NCBI GenBank assembly: GCA_030681645.1
Contig: JAUXRX010000017.1
Location: 496,001-560,000, forward strand
Source: Archangium sp.
GTDB taxonomy: Bacteria; Myxococcota; Myxococcia; Myxococcales; Myxococcaceae
Length of the DNA stretch: 64,000 nt
Reading direction: 5' to 3'
The notes under the pieces were generated by a model. That model ran no database searches and was not told where the DNA came from. It worked only from the letters and a program-made list of their open reading frames with translations. Shown piece after piece: positions 1-11,905 of this stretch (position 1 is its first letter; each line of letters starts with the position of its first letter). Made by a program: the position numbers and the translations under genes.

Positions 1-366
1 GAGCGCATGTACCAGCGCTCGAAGATCCAGGAAGAGTCGCTCTACTACGAGACGATGAAGCACGACGGTTCGCTGCCGATCATCGGCGTGAACACGTTCC
101 TCGATCCGAAGGGCTCGCCGACCGTGCAGCCGCCCGAGGTGATCCGCGCGACGAAGGAAGAGAAGGACTACGCCATCGCCGCGCGAGACGCGTTCTGGAA
201 GCGCAACGCGGCCACCGCGCCGGCAGCACTCCAGGCCGTGGCGCGGGCAGCGCTCGACAACGGGAACGTGTTCGCGGCGCTGATGGAGGCCTGCAAGGTC
301 TGCACGCTCGGTCAGCTCAGCGGCGCGCTCTACAAAGTCGGCGGTCAGTACCGTCGCAACATGTAA
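1..366 (+). CDS. icmF: Fused isobutyryl-CoA mutase IcmF, C-terminal end (partial)
   Basis: The gene is cut by the left edge; the frame is open from base 1 and ends in TAA at 364-366. The visible ~120 residues match the C-terminus of IcmF: an ESLYYE block, the conserved PIIGVNTFL block, a GNVFAALM segment and the terminal GGQYRRNM signature. IcmF fuses a B12-binding domain, a MeaB-like G-protein domain and the acyl-CoA mutase domain, and interconverts isobutyryl-CoA and n-butyryl-CoA. Only the tail of the mutase domain is present, so the cofactor and GTPase motifs cannot be checked. The ending separates it from plain MutB. It lies 90 bases upstream of mutA in the same direction, with a REP-like palindrome between them, so co-transcription is possible but not shown. 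Confidence 0.85.
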   Translation, partial: ERMYQRSKIQEESLYYETMKHDGSLPIIGVNTFLDPKGSPTVQPPEVIRATKEEKDYAIAARDAFWKRNAATAPAALQAVARAALDNGNVFAALMEACKVCTLGQLSGALYKVGGQYRRNM

Positions 367-408
367 CCCTTCTCACTCTCCCCGAGGGGGGAGAGGTCGG
401 GGAGAGGG
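367..408. repeat. REP-like palindrome (CTCTCCCC/GGGGAGAG family)
   Basis: A palindromic block directly after the icmF stop codon, with CTCTCCCC and GGGGAGAG arms and a second GGGGAGAGGG arm. It belongs to the repeat family found at 1625, 4147, 5179, 8057, 11859 and 14524. It could form a transcript hairpin behind icmF. Confidence 0.75.
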
Positions 409-456
409 CAAACCGAGACTTGCCGCGAGCCGGACTCTGACGGATGAAGTCGGGTC

Positions 457-2012
457 ATGACGTTCCCCCGAGTCACGGCCGCCGATTGGCGCGCCCAGGT
501 CGAGAAAGAGCTGGCCGGCGCTTCGTTCGAGAAGACGCTCGTCTTCAAGACGCCTGAAGGGCTGTCGATCGCGCCGCTGTACACCGAGGCACCGCGCACG
601 CACTCGATCGGCGCCGGTGCGCCGTTCAAGATCGTGATGCACGGCTCTGCCGAAGATCTCGACGAGGGGGCGGAGGGCCTGTGGCTCGACGCCAGGGCGC
701 TTGCCGCGCTGCAGTCGCGTGATGCGTTCTTCGTGATCGACGGGGCGCTGCCCGTGGGTGCGCGGGCCGACCTTCGCTTTGCGCTCGTCGGTCAGCCTGA
801 GTCCGCGAAGTCGATCTCGGAGGGCTACCCCAACGGCGTCGCGGCGATGGTCTCGACGCTCGCCGACCACGAGGCCGGCGCTGACTCGGCTGACGAGCTC
901 GCGATCGCGCTGTCCACAGGTGTGCAGTACCTCGAGACCATGCTCGGTGGCGGGCTCAGTCCGACGGCGGCGGGCAAGCAACTCGCCGTACAGATCTCCG
1001 TCGGGCGGGACACGTTCGCCGAACTCTGCAAGGTGCGCGCGCTTCGAGTGTGCTGGCAGAAGCTGCTGGCGGGCGCGAAGGCCGAGAATGGCAGGACTCT
1101 CATTCACGCCGTGTGCTCGACCCGCACGCTCACCCAGCGCGATCCGTGGGTGAACATGCTGCGCGGCACCACGCAGGTGTTCGCCGCGGTGCTCGGGGGG
1201 GCTGACCTCGTGACACCGATGCCGTTCGATCGCGCGCTCACCGAACAGTCCGCGCTCGCTCACCGCATCGCCCGGAACACGGGACTCGTGCTTCGGGAGG
1301 AGAGTTCGCTGGGGCGGGTGTCGGACCCCGCCGGTGGCTCGTACTATCTCGAGACGTTCTCCGATGAGCTCGCCCGTGAGGCGTGGAAGCGCTTCCAGGC
1401 CATCGAGAAGGAGGGTGGGATTGCTGCGGTTCGGAAGTCGGGGTGGCTGCAGGCTCGCCTCGACGCTTCGTGGAAGGAACGCCTCGAGCTGGTCGCGAAG
1501 CGCAAAGCTCCGGTGCTCGGGGTTTCGGAGTTCGCCAATCTCGACGAGGTGCTGCCCAGTGCTCCGGGGGCGATCAAGGCTCGTCGCGATTCCGAGGCTT
1601 TTGAGGCGTTGCGGGATCGGTTTGCCCTCTCCCCGACCCTCTTTCCCCCTCGAGGCGCGAGTTCGCCTTCCCCCGCGGGGGAGAGGGAGGCAGTGGCCCT
1701 GATCGCGTTGGGGGAATTCGCGACTTCTCGTGCTCGGGTCGGCTTCGCTTCCGGGTTCTTCGCGGCAGGCGGACTCCGCTCTCGCGAGACCACCAGCGAT
1801 GAGAAGGCCTCGGTCGCTTGTTTGTGCGGCACTGATGAGCGCTACGCCGCTGAAGCGGTCGATCGCGTGAAGGCCCTCAAGGCCGCGGGCTGCAAGCGCG
1901 TGTACCTCGCCGGCAGACCAGGCGCGCTCGAGGCGCCACTGAAGGAAGCAGGCATCGACGGCTTCATCTTCATGGGCTGCGACGTCGTCGCCACGCTCAA
2001 CGAGGTGGTGTC

Positions 2013-2016
<4 letters not shown>
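457..2016 (+). CDS. mutA: Methylmalonyl-CoA mutase small (beta) subunit MutA
   Basis: 519 aa with the mutase TIM-barrel fold of the non-catalytic subunit that pairs with MutB. Recognisable parts are the N-terminal RVTAADWRAQVEKEL motif, central blocks TLTQRDPWVN and LRGTTQVFAA, DPAGGSYYLE, and a C-terminal flavodoxin-like domain without the DxHxxG cobalamin motif, as expected for the small subunit. The start is the ATG at 457, and the end overlaps mutB by four bases (ATGA), indicating translational coupling. The linker before the C-terminal domain (about residues 390-412) is encoded by a REP-like palindrome at 1625-1690 and reads ALSPTLFPPRGASSPSPAGE, unlike anything expected of the family. 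The frame stays open, so the protein should be made with a Pro/Ser-rich insert. MutAB converts (R)-methylmalonyl-CoA to succinyl-CoA. Confidence 0.93.
1625..1690. repeat. REP-like palindrome inside mutA coding sequence
   Basis: The CCCTCTCCCC and GGGGAGAGGG arms of the local repeat family lie within the mutA frame, separated by a central module containing a 24-base segment (1646-1669). That segment recurs exactly at 6372-6395 in the start of the methyltransferase gene. It is translated in frame as a Pro/Ser-rich linker. Confidence 0.8.
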
Positions 2017-4190
<2,174 letters not shown>

Positions 4191-4191
4191 G

Positions 4192-5178
4192 ATGAAGAGA
4201 GCCCGCCTCAGTCTCGAGGCCTATGAGCGCGGCGTTCGCTCGGCCGATCGATCCATCCTCGCCCAGGCCATCACCCTCATCGAGAGCAGGGATGCTGAAG
4301 ACGGCAAGCTCGCCCAGGCTCTGCTGACCCGGCTGCTGCCTCTCACCGGGAAGGCCCGGAGAGTGGGCATCACCGGCGTTCCCGGGGTCGGCAAGAGCAC
4401 CTTCGTCGACTCGCTCGGCATGAAGCTGATCGCCGAGGGCAACAAGGTCGCCGTGCTCGCCATCGACCCCACCAGCAGCATCTCGGGCGGCTCGATCCTC
4501 GGCGACAAGACCCGCATGGCGCGGCTCTCGGTCGATCCGAACGCCTTCATTCGGCCCTCTCCGAGCGGCCTGACCCCCGGTGGCATTGCGCGGCGCACCC
4601 GCGAGACCATGCTGCTGTGCGAGGCCGCCGGCTTCGGGGTCGTGCTCGTCGAGACCGTCGGCGTGGGGCAGGGTGAGACTGCCGTGTCCGACATGGTCGA
4701 CTTCTTCCTCGTGCTCATGCTCCCCGGGTCGGGTGACGAGCTGCAGGGCATCAAGAAGGGAGTGCTCGAGCTCGCCGATCTCATCGCCGTGAACAAGGCG
4801 GACGGTGAAGGCGCTGGGCTCGCTCGCGTCGCGCTCGGCGATCTCAAGGCCGCGCTTCGCTACCTGCCTCGCAAGCGCGCCGACTGGGAACCGCAGGCTG
4901 TCGCGATCTCAGGGAAGACGGGGCAGGGGATTGATGAGCTTTGGACCCTCGTTGGCCTCCACCGCGATGCTCTCGAGAAGTCGGGCGGACTCGCCGAGCT
5001 TCGACACGAACAGCAGCGCTCGTGGATGTGGTCCCTCATCGGGGAGCGGCTCGAGCATGCGTTTCGGGCGCATCCTCGCGTGGCGGCACGGCTTCCGGAG
5101 ATCGAGGCGGCCGTTCGCGCCGGTACCATGACTGCTGCGGCCGCTGCGGATGAATTGTTGGCGGTGTTTGGGTTTTAG
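4192..5178 (+). CDS. meaB: Methylmalonyl-CoA mutase G-protein chaperone MeaB/ArgK
   Basis: 328 aa SIMIBI-class GTPase of the MeaB/ArgK family. Motifs: P-loop GVPGVGKST (about residues 61-69), AIDPTSSISGGSILGDKTRM (the switch region characteristic of MeaB), the VETVGVGQGE block, and NKAD as the guanine-specificity motif. The C-terminal helices used for dimerisation are present, so the length is full. MeaB gates delivery of adenosylcobalamin to methylmalonyl-CoA mutase and ejects damaged cofactor using GTP. It follows mutB by a single base, the arrangement in which its product normally serves MutAB. The upstream IcmF carries its own MeaB-like domain, so this protein should be the dedicated chaperone for MutAB. 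Confidence 0.96.
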   Translation: MKRARLSLEAYERGVRSADRSILAQAITLIESRDAEDGKLAQALLTRLLPLTGKARRVGITGVPGVGKSTFVDSLGMKLIAEGNKVAVLAIDPTSSISGGSILGDKTRMARLSVDPNAFIRPSPSGLTPGGIARRTRETMLLCEAAGFGVVLVETVGVGQGETAVSDMVDFFLVLMLPGSGDELQGIKKGVLELADLIAVNKADGEGAGLARVALGDLKAALRYLPRKRADWEPQAVAISGKTGQGIDELWTLVGLHRDALEKSGGLAELRHEQQRSWMWSLIGERLEHAFRAHPRVAARLPEIEAAVRAGTMTAAAAADELLAVFGF

Positions 5179-5214
5179 CCCTCTCCCCAACCCTCTCCCC
5201 CTCGGGGAGAGGGA
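5179..5214. repeat. REP-like palindrome after meaB
   Basis: Starts at the first base after the meaB TAG. CCCTCTCCCC arm, internal CCCTCTCCCC copy and CGGGGAGAGGG arm, nearly identical to the copy at 4147. It could attenuate transcription between meaB and the next gene. Confidence 0.78.
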
Positions 5215-5237
5215 GACACGATACAATTCGCGCCGCC

Positions 5238-6359
5238 GTGCCCACACTGAGCTGTTTCTTCGCGATCTACACCGAAGGGGAGAGTCTCCACGACTCGTTC
5301 CCCTCCCCGGCAAGCACCGACGTCTTCCTGGGGGAGATGGGCACGCTCATCCTGCCCGGCCCCCGGGACGAACTCTTCGGCCCCCACGCCACCGCCTTCC
5401 AGCGCTTCAAGCCGAAGCGCGGCTTCCTGCTCGGCTTCCGCCGCAAGCTCAGGGGCAGGGCAGAGACCTTCTTCAGCGAGGTGCGCACCGCGGTCCTCCG
5501 CGCGACCGTCGGGGTCAAAGGCGTCGGCCTCGACATCTTGCGGCTCTACCCGTTCCCGCTGCAGACCGCCGCTGACGCGCTGCCCGAGGATCTCCTCGCC
5601 GAAGATCTCTTCTCCGTCGGCTTCACCGAGATGGGCGATCACGGCCTGCGCGCCGAGACCATCGGCCTCGCCAAGCTGGGCCAACGCGAGATCACCTTCG
5701 AGTTCACCGATCCCGCCCTGCTCGAAGAGGCCGCGCTCATGTGCGGTCACCTCGCCGACTGGCTGCTCGATCACAACAAGCGCATCGTGCACGGGCAGTC
5801 GATGTCGTTCGGCTTCGATCGCATCACCTTCCTCTCTGCCGAAGGCGACGCGGGCGGTCCCTTCCGCGGGTGGCACCCGCCGCTCATCCAGAAGCTCGTC
5901 CCCGAAGAGCTCTTCCCCGGCGTGGGTGTGCTCGAGGTGCACGCCAATCCACCGGGCAACGGTGACCTTCGCGAGGATCTCACCGTGCCGCTGCGGCGCT
6001 CCTTCGAACAGCGCACGCTCCTCGAGGAACTCGACCTCACCGGCGATGCGCCACACTCGTCTGCCACGGCCCAGGTGAAGGGCTTCGTCACCGAGCTCAA
6101 GAGCGTCGTCGCCATGCGCGAGGAGTCGACGTCGTCCAAGGACAGCGGCTGGCGGTTCCGCAGCACCGTGGAAGGTGATTCAGGGGAGAACGGCGTGATG
6201 TCGTTGGCCGACATCGCGCGGCGCGCGCCCGAGATGGTGCGCTTCCTCGCGCTGCCCCAGGGCGTGAAGCTCACCTGGAACGCAGCCGGTGTCCTCGAGG
6301 TGGATCGCTCACGCGTCGAGCTGGACGAAGACGACGAAGAGCCGACCGACGACGCATGA
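5238..6359 (+). CDS. Protein of unknown function, 373 aa, acidic C-terminus
   Basis: I do not recognise a family. The GTG start at 5238 gives MPTLSCFFAIYTEGE. There is no signal peptide or membrane segment, so it is probably cytoplasmic. The sequence is globular to about residue 350 and ends in an acidic tail (ELDEDDEEPTDD). Possible landmarks are a GFTEMGDHGLRAE stretch near residue 130 and HGQSMSFGFDRITF near residue 190. Codon bias matches the neighbouring genes, so it is a real gene. It overlaps the next gene (methyltransferase) by four bases, ATGA, and follows meaB after a REP-like palindrome, so the two are translationally coupled and may belong to the mutase operon. No function is inferred. 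Confidence 0.85.
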   Translation: MPTLSCFFAIYTEGESLHDSFPSPASTDVFLGEMGTLILPGPRDELFGPHATAFQRFKPKRGFLLGFRRKLRGRAETFFSEVRTAVLRATVGVKGVGLDILRLYPFPLQTAADALPEDLLAEDLFSVGFTEMGDHGLRAETIGLAKLGQREITFEFTDPALLEEAALMCGHLADWLLDHNKRIVHGQSMSFGFDRITFLSAEGDAGGPFRGWHPPLIQKLVPEELFPGVGVLEVHANPPGNGDLREDLTVPLRRSFEQRTLLEELDLTGDAPHSSATAQVKGFVTELKSVVAMREESTSSKDSGWRFRSTVEGDSGENGVMSLADIARRAPEMVRFLALPQGVKLTWNAAGVLEVDRSRVELDEDDEEPTDDA

Positions 6360-7078
6360 GCGGCCCAGGTTCCCCTCGAGGCGCGAGTTCGCCTTTTTTT
6401 GGCGAGCTGTACCTCCGCTCCACCCGGCCTTTCCTCTCGGAGGCCGTTACCGCCGCCGAGGCCCGCTTCATTCGCACCAACCTGCCCGAGGGCCGGTTGC
6501 TCGATCTCGGCTGCGGCCATGGCCGGCACCTCCAGCACGTGCCCGCATTCGGCATCGATCGTGATCCGCTCTCGCTCACCGAGGCGAAGCAGTTCGGCCC
6601 CGTCGCGCGCGCTGACTTCAGGGCGATCCCCTTCCGTGACCGCGCCTTCGACGGGGCGTGGTGTTGGTACAACTCCCTGGGCACGTTCGAAGACGACCAG
6701 GTCCCCCTGATCCTCGAAGAGCTGGCCCGCGTCGTCGCCCCGGGCGGGAGCCTCGTCATCCAGGGCTCCCACCTCGATCGGGCGGTGGCCCAGCCCGAGG
6801 CCGGGTTCGATGGACCGCTGCCCGACGGCAGCCACCTCAAGGAGAAGGCCGTCTTCAACCCCCAGAAGCGGCGTGACGAGATCGTCCGCCAGCTCACGCT
6901 CCCCGATGGGCGCGTGTTGGAGGCCCCGTTCTTCATCCGCTACTATGACCTCGAGGAATGGCGCGGCCTGCTCGCAGAAGCCGGGTTTGACGCGGCCTGG
7001 TGGGTCGGCGGGCTCGATGGCGCGCCGTTAGACGACTCTTCGACGGACGTGATCGTCGGAGCGAAACGGCGAGCGTGA
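6356..7078 (+). CDS. Class I SAM-dependent methyltransferase
   Basis: 240 aa with a Rossmann-fold methyltransferase core: motif I LLDLGCGHGRHL (about residues 45-56), an acidic motif II (FGIDRD), motif III-like DFRAIPFRDRAFDGAW, and motif IV ELARVVAPGGSLVIQ. This is the Methyltransf_11/25 pattern seen in ubiquinone/menaquinone and small-molecule methylases; the substrate cannot be read from sequence. The ATG overlaps the previous stop (ATGA). The first residues (PRGASSP) are encoded by a 24-base segment identical to the core of the REP-like element in mutA, so the native N-terminus may have been altered or the true start may be downstream. It ends one base before the GTG upstream of the HMG-CoA lyase gene. 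Confidence 0.88.
   Translation: MSGPGSPRGASSPFFGELYLRSTRPFLSEAVTAAEARFIRTNLPEGRLLDLGCGHGRHLQHVPAFGIDRDPLSLTEAKQFGPVARADFRAIPFRDRAFDGAWCWYNSLGTFEDDQVPLILEELARVVAPGGSLVIQGSHLDRAVAQPEAGFDGPLPDGSHLKEKAVFNPQKRRDEIVRQLTLPDGRVLEAPFFIRYYDLEEWRGLLAEAGFDAAWWVGGLDGAPLDDSSTDVIVGAKRRA
6372..6395. repeat. 24-base copy of the mutA REP core in a methyltransferase gene
   Basis: Identical over 24 bases to 1646-1669 and read in the same frame (PRGASSP). It contains a small inverted repeat, AGGCG/CGCCT. The flanking CTCTCCCC arms are missing, so this is a core-only or decayed copy. Confidence 0.7.
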
Positions 7079-7085
7079 AGTGCCC

Positions 7086-8054
7086 ATGACGACCGGTATG
7101 CCCACCAACCCGCTGACCTCGATGCCGAAGAAGGTCGACGTGTACGAGGTCGGCCCACGCGATGGGCTCCAGAACGAGCTGCGCACGCTGGCCACCGAGG
7201 ACAAGGCGCGGTTGATCGAGGCGCTGATCCTCTCGGGGCTCAAGCGCATCGAGGTCTCGTCGTTCGTTTCCCCACGTTGGATTCCCCAGCTCGCAGACGC
7301 CGAGAAGTTGATCGGCATGCTGCCGCGGCGCGATGACGTGATCTTCACGGCCCTGGTGCCCAACCTGAAGGGGCTCGAGCGGGCCCGCGCCGCGGGGCTG
7401 CAGGAAGCCGCGGTGTTCCTGTCGGTGACCGAGAGCCACTCGCAGAAGAACATCAACAAGTCGGTGGCCGAGGCGATCAGCACGGCGCGGGAGGTGGCTC
7501 GCGAGGCGCGCGCCGCCGGCATGCGGGTGCGGTGCTACCTGTCGACCGTGTGGGGTTGTCCGTACGAAGGCCTCACGCCGGTGCCTCGGGTGGTCGAGGT
7601 GGTGAAGCAGCTGGCGGACCTCGGTTTCTACCAATTGTCGCTGGGTGACACGATCGGCGTGGGGACTCCGGGGCAGACCGCGGAGATCGTCAGCGAGGTG
7701 TCGAAGCTGGTGGGCCTCGAGCAGATCGCGCTGCACCTGCACGACACGCGCGGGACTGCGCTGGCGAACGCGCTGATCGGGTTGAGCATGGGCGTCACTA
7801 CGTTCGACGCCAGCATCGGCGGGCTCGGCGGGTGTCCGTATGCGCCCGGCGCGGCGGGGAACCTCGCGACGGAGGACCTCGTGTTCATGCTGCAGGGCAT
7901 GGGCGTGGCGACGGGGATCGACCTGGGCAAGCTCGTCGAGGCCGGTGAGCTCGCGCAGGAATTGATCGGGCGGAAGCTCGCCGGGAAGTACCTGCAGGCG
8001 GCGCTGGGCGAGCGCGAGAAGCAGGCCCATCGGTCCCGCAGTGCAGTCAGCTGA
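7086..8054 (+). CDS. mvaB: Hydroxymethylglutaryl-CoA lyase
   Basis: About 322 aa, a HMGL-like TIM-barrel enzyme. The N-terminal signature is YEVGPRDGLQNE (Asp and Arg of the active site), followed by EVSSFVSPRWIPQLAD, then LSLGDTIGVGTP, then HLHDTRGTALANAL (metal-binding His pair), and the catalytic-loop signature GGLGGCPYAPGAAGN with the active-site Cys. It cleaves 3-hydroxy-3-methylglutaryl-CoA to acetoacetate and acetyl-CoA, the final step of leucine breakdown. I chose ATG at 7086; GTG at 7080 and ATG at 7122 are alternatives, since homologues usually begin close to the YEVGPRDG block. It stands at the end of the mutase cluster, consistent with a branched-chain amino-acid degradation locus. 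A double palindrome follows. Confidence 0.95.
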   Translation: MTTGMPTNPLTSMPKKVDVYEVGPRDGLQNELRTLATEDKARLIEALILSGLKRIEVSSFVSPRWIPQLADAEKLIGMLPRRDDVIFTALVPNLKGLERARAAGLQEAAVFLSVTESHSQKNINKSVAEAISTAREVAREARAAGMRVRCYLSTVWGCPYEGLTPVPRVVEVVKQLADLGFYQLSLGDTIGVGTPGQTAEIVSEVSKLVGLEQIALHLHDTRGTALANALIGLSMGVTTFDASIGGLGGCPYAPGAAGNLATEDLVFMLQGMGVATGIDLGKLVEAGELAQELIGRKLAGKYLQAALGEREKQAHRSRSAVS

Positions 8055-8056
8055 TC

Positions 8057-8158
8057 TCCCTCTCCCTGCGAAGCGGGGAGAGGGCCGGGGTGAGGGGCCA
8101 CCAAGTCGAGCCCCTCACCGGCCTTCGGCCACCTCTCCCCGCTGCGCAGGGAGAGGGA
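8057..8158. repeat. Two REP-like palindromes, head to head, between convergent genes
   Basis: The first copy (8057-8097) has CCCTCTCCCTGC and GCGGGGAGAGGG arms followed by CCGGGGTGAGGGG. The second (8111-8158) is the same unit inverted. The pair fills the gap between mvaB and the oppositely oriented Hsp70 gene, and each unit could fold as a hairpin in either transcript. Confidence 0.8.
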
Positions 8159-8162
8159 AGAG

Positions 8163-10286
8163 CTAGCTGAAGAGCCGCTTCAACCAGCCGATCACCCCGC
8201 GGGGCTGGAACACGTCGACCTCGGGGTCCGTGTCCTCCTCCATCGCGCGGATCTGCTCCTTCACGTTCGCCGGCGTATCTCGCGTGGCGAACTGCGAGAC
8301 GATGCGCCGCCCGGTGGTGCTCTCCTTCGCCGTGATCGTCAGCAGGCACTCGTTGCTCAGCTCGAACGTCAGCTCGATCGCGACGGATCCCCGCGGCCCG
8401 GGCGGCAGGTCCTTCACCTTGAAGTTCCCCAGCCACGTGTTCACCGCCGCGCGTGACGCCTCGCCCTGGAACACCGGCAGCTCGAGCGTCTTCTGATTCT
8501 CGCGCGTGGTGACCATCTGGTACTTCCGCGTCGTCGGCAGCCCCGTGTTGCGCGGGATGATGGGGTGAAACCGCCCGCCGGGCAGCCCGATGCCGATCGA
8601 CATCGGCAGCACGTCGATCAGCAGCAGCCCGGCCTTCTTCTCGAGCGCGTCGGCCAGCAACGCGGCACCGAGCGCCACCGCCTCTTCGGGGTTGCCCACC
8701 GTCACCGGCTGGCGCCCGAACAGCAGCTTGATCCGCTCCTGCACCAGGGGCGCGCGTGACTGGCCACCCACCAGCACGATCTCGTCGATCTGATCCGCCC
8801 GCAGCATGCGCGTGCGGATGACCTCCTGGCAGACCTCCATGGTGCGATCGACGATCGCCCGGGTGAGCTTCTCCAGCTGCGCGCGGGTGAGGGTGACGTC
8901 GAGATCGACCGGCTTCCCGTTCACCACCGCCACGAAGGGCACGTGAATGCGCGCCTCGGTCAGGTTCGACAGCGACATCTTCGCCCGCTCGGCCGCGTCG
9001 TAGACCCGCTGGATCGCCACCCGGTCCGTGAAGATCGTGTCGGTGCGCTCCTCGAAGTCGGCCATCAACTGCGTGACGATCGCCGAGTCGAAGTCGATGC
9101 CTCCGAGGAACGTGTCTCCGCCCGTGGACACCACCTCGTAGACCGCCTCGGTGTACTCGAGCACCGACGCGTCGAACGTGCCGCCGCCCAGGTCGTACAC
9201 GAGCACGCGCTGCGGTTTCTTGTGGCTGTGGCCCCACGCGAGCGCCGCCGCGGTGGGCTCGTTGACGATGCGCTCGACGTGAAAGCCCGCCAGGCGTCCG
9301 GCCTCGCGCACGGCCTCGCGCTGCCGCTCGGAGTACCAGGCCGGCACGGTGATCACCGCCCGCGACACGGGCTCGTTGAGCCGATGTTCCGCCAACTGCT
9401 TGAGCTCGCGCAGGAGCAGCGCCGAGAGCTCCTCGAGCCGGTACGAGCGATCGGCCAGCTGCACCGCGCATTCGCCGTCTTCGGTGGCCACCACCTCGTA
9501 GGGGAAGCGCTTGAGCAGCTCACGCACCTCGGGCGAATCGACCGGGCGGCCGATGAGCCGCTTGAACCCGTACACCACCCACTTCGGGTTGGTGGTGAGC
9601 TGCGCCTTCGCCGCCGCGCCCACCACGAGCTGGCCGCGCCGGGTGAGCGCCACCATCGAGGGCACGAGCGCCTGCCCGTCCTTCCAGCTCAACAGCATCG
9701 GCTTGCCGTCGCGAACGATGGCCGCGCACGAGTTGGTGGTGCCCAGGTCGATGCCGATGATCGGCCCGGTCCGCAGGGGCTCGGGGGCAGGCTCGAACGG
9801 CGGCGCCTTCACCGTGCTCGTCTCGCCACCCACCAGCAATCGGCCCGCGAGCTCGGAGGGCAGGGCGGCCTGGGGCTGCGACGCGGGAGGCGGCTCGGGC
9901 GGGATCGCGTCACGGCTGGTGTCGATCGGCCCCACGTTCTTCGGGATGGGGGGATCATCGGACCGCGCATGAGGCATCGCGGCCGAGGCCGACTCGAGGA
10001 AGCGGCGGCTCACCGCGTCGAGGGTGATGAACTTGAAGCCCATGCCCGGGACGCCCTGGCCCTTGTTCCCGGTGACGTAGTGGACGACCGCCGACGCGTA
10101 GAGCACGCGCGCGCCCGACTCGATCTTGATCTCCAGGAGCACCGCGGTGCCCGGGTTCTTCAGCGAGCGCGAGCGAAGGTAGATGCCACCCCGGGTGAGG
10201 TTGGCCCCGTACTTCGCGAGGAAGTCCTCAGCGCTCGCGAAGGGCAGACGCACCGAGAGGCCGATGGGCTTGTTGTCGGTGGACAC
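8163..10286 (-). CDS. PilZ domain-Hsp70 (DnaK-like) fusion protein
   Basis: 707 aa starting at GTG (10286). Residues 1-105 resemble the PilZ-like (TIGR02266-type) domain found in many myxobacterial proteins; the LTRGGIYLRSRS block stands for the (D/N)xSxxG part, but no clear RxxxR c-di-GMP motif is visible. A Pro-rich linker (about 110-175) leads to an Hsp70 nucleotide-binding domain beginning GIDLGTTNS, with ITVPAWYSERQR, NEPTAAALAWG, LVYDLGGGTFDAS and VLVGGQSRAP. A short substrate-binding domain follows. The usual DnaK helical lid is reduced and the protein ends in a GWLKRLFS amphipathic tail. It is not housekeeping DnaK, which has no PilZ domain. It is transcribed divergently from guaB. 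A chaperone-like or scaffolding role tied to a PilZ signal is inferred. Confidence 0.9.
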   Translation of the reverse strand: MSTDNKPIGLSVRLPFASAEDFLAKYGANLTRGGIYLRSRSLKNPGTAVLLEIKIESGARVLYASAVVHYVTGNKGQGVPGMGFKFITLDAVSRRFLESASAAMPHARSDDPPIPKNVGPIDTSRDAIPPEPPPASQPQAALPSELAGRLLVGGETSTVKAPPFEPAPEPLRTGPIIGIDLGTTNSCAAIVRDGKPMLLSWKDGQALVPSMVALTRRGQLVVGAAAKAQLTTNPKWVVYGFKRLIGRPVDSPEVRELLKRFPYEVVATEDGECAVQLADRSYRLEELSALLLRELKQLAEHRLNEPVSRAVITVPAWYSERQREAVREAGRLAGFHVERIVNEPTAAALAWGHSHKKPQRVLVYDLGGGTFDASVLEYTEAVYEVVSTGGDTFLGGIDFDSAIVTQLMADFEERTDTIFTDRVAIQRVYDAAERAKMSLSNLTEARIHVPFVAVVNGKPVDLDVTLTRAQLEKLTRAIVDRTMEVCQEVIRTRMLRADQIDEIVLVGGQSRAPLVQERIKLLFGRQPVTVGNPEEAVALGAALLADALEKKAGLLLIDVLPMSIGIGLPGGRFHPIIPRNTGLPTTRKYQMVTTRENQKTLELPVFQGEASRAAVNTWLGNFKVKDLPPGPRGSVAIELTFELSNECLLTITAKESTTGRRIVSQFATRDTPANVKEQIRAMEEDTDPEVDVFQPRGVIGWLKRLFS

Positions 10287-10383
10287 AACGGGCCCGGAAT
10301 AGGTCCCCCCTCTGGAAAAGACCAGTCATTCCACCGGGCGGCGGGTCCTTTCCATCGGCCCTCAACTTGTCTAGAGGCCAAAC

Positions 10384-11847
<1,464 letters not shown>

Positions 11848-11858
11848 GTCGAAGTCAG

Positions 11859-11900
11859 CCCCTCACCCCGGCCCTCTCCCCGCTCCGCAGGGAGAGGGAG
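11859..11900. repeat. REP-like palindrome between convergent guaB and lipoprotein genes
   Basis: A CCCCTCACCCCGGCC leader followed by CCCTCTCCCCGC and GCAGGGAGAGGG arms around a 4-base loop. It begins shortly after the guaB stop, in the gap between the two converging genes, so it may serve as a two-way terminator. Confidence 0.78.
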
Positions 11901-11905
11901 ACCCC

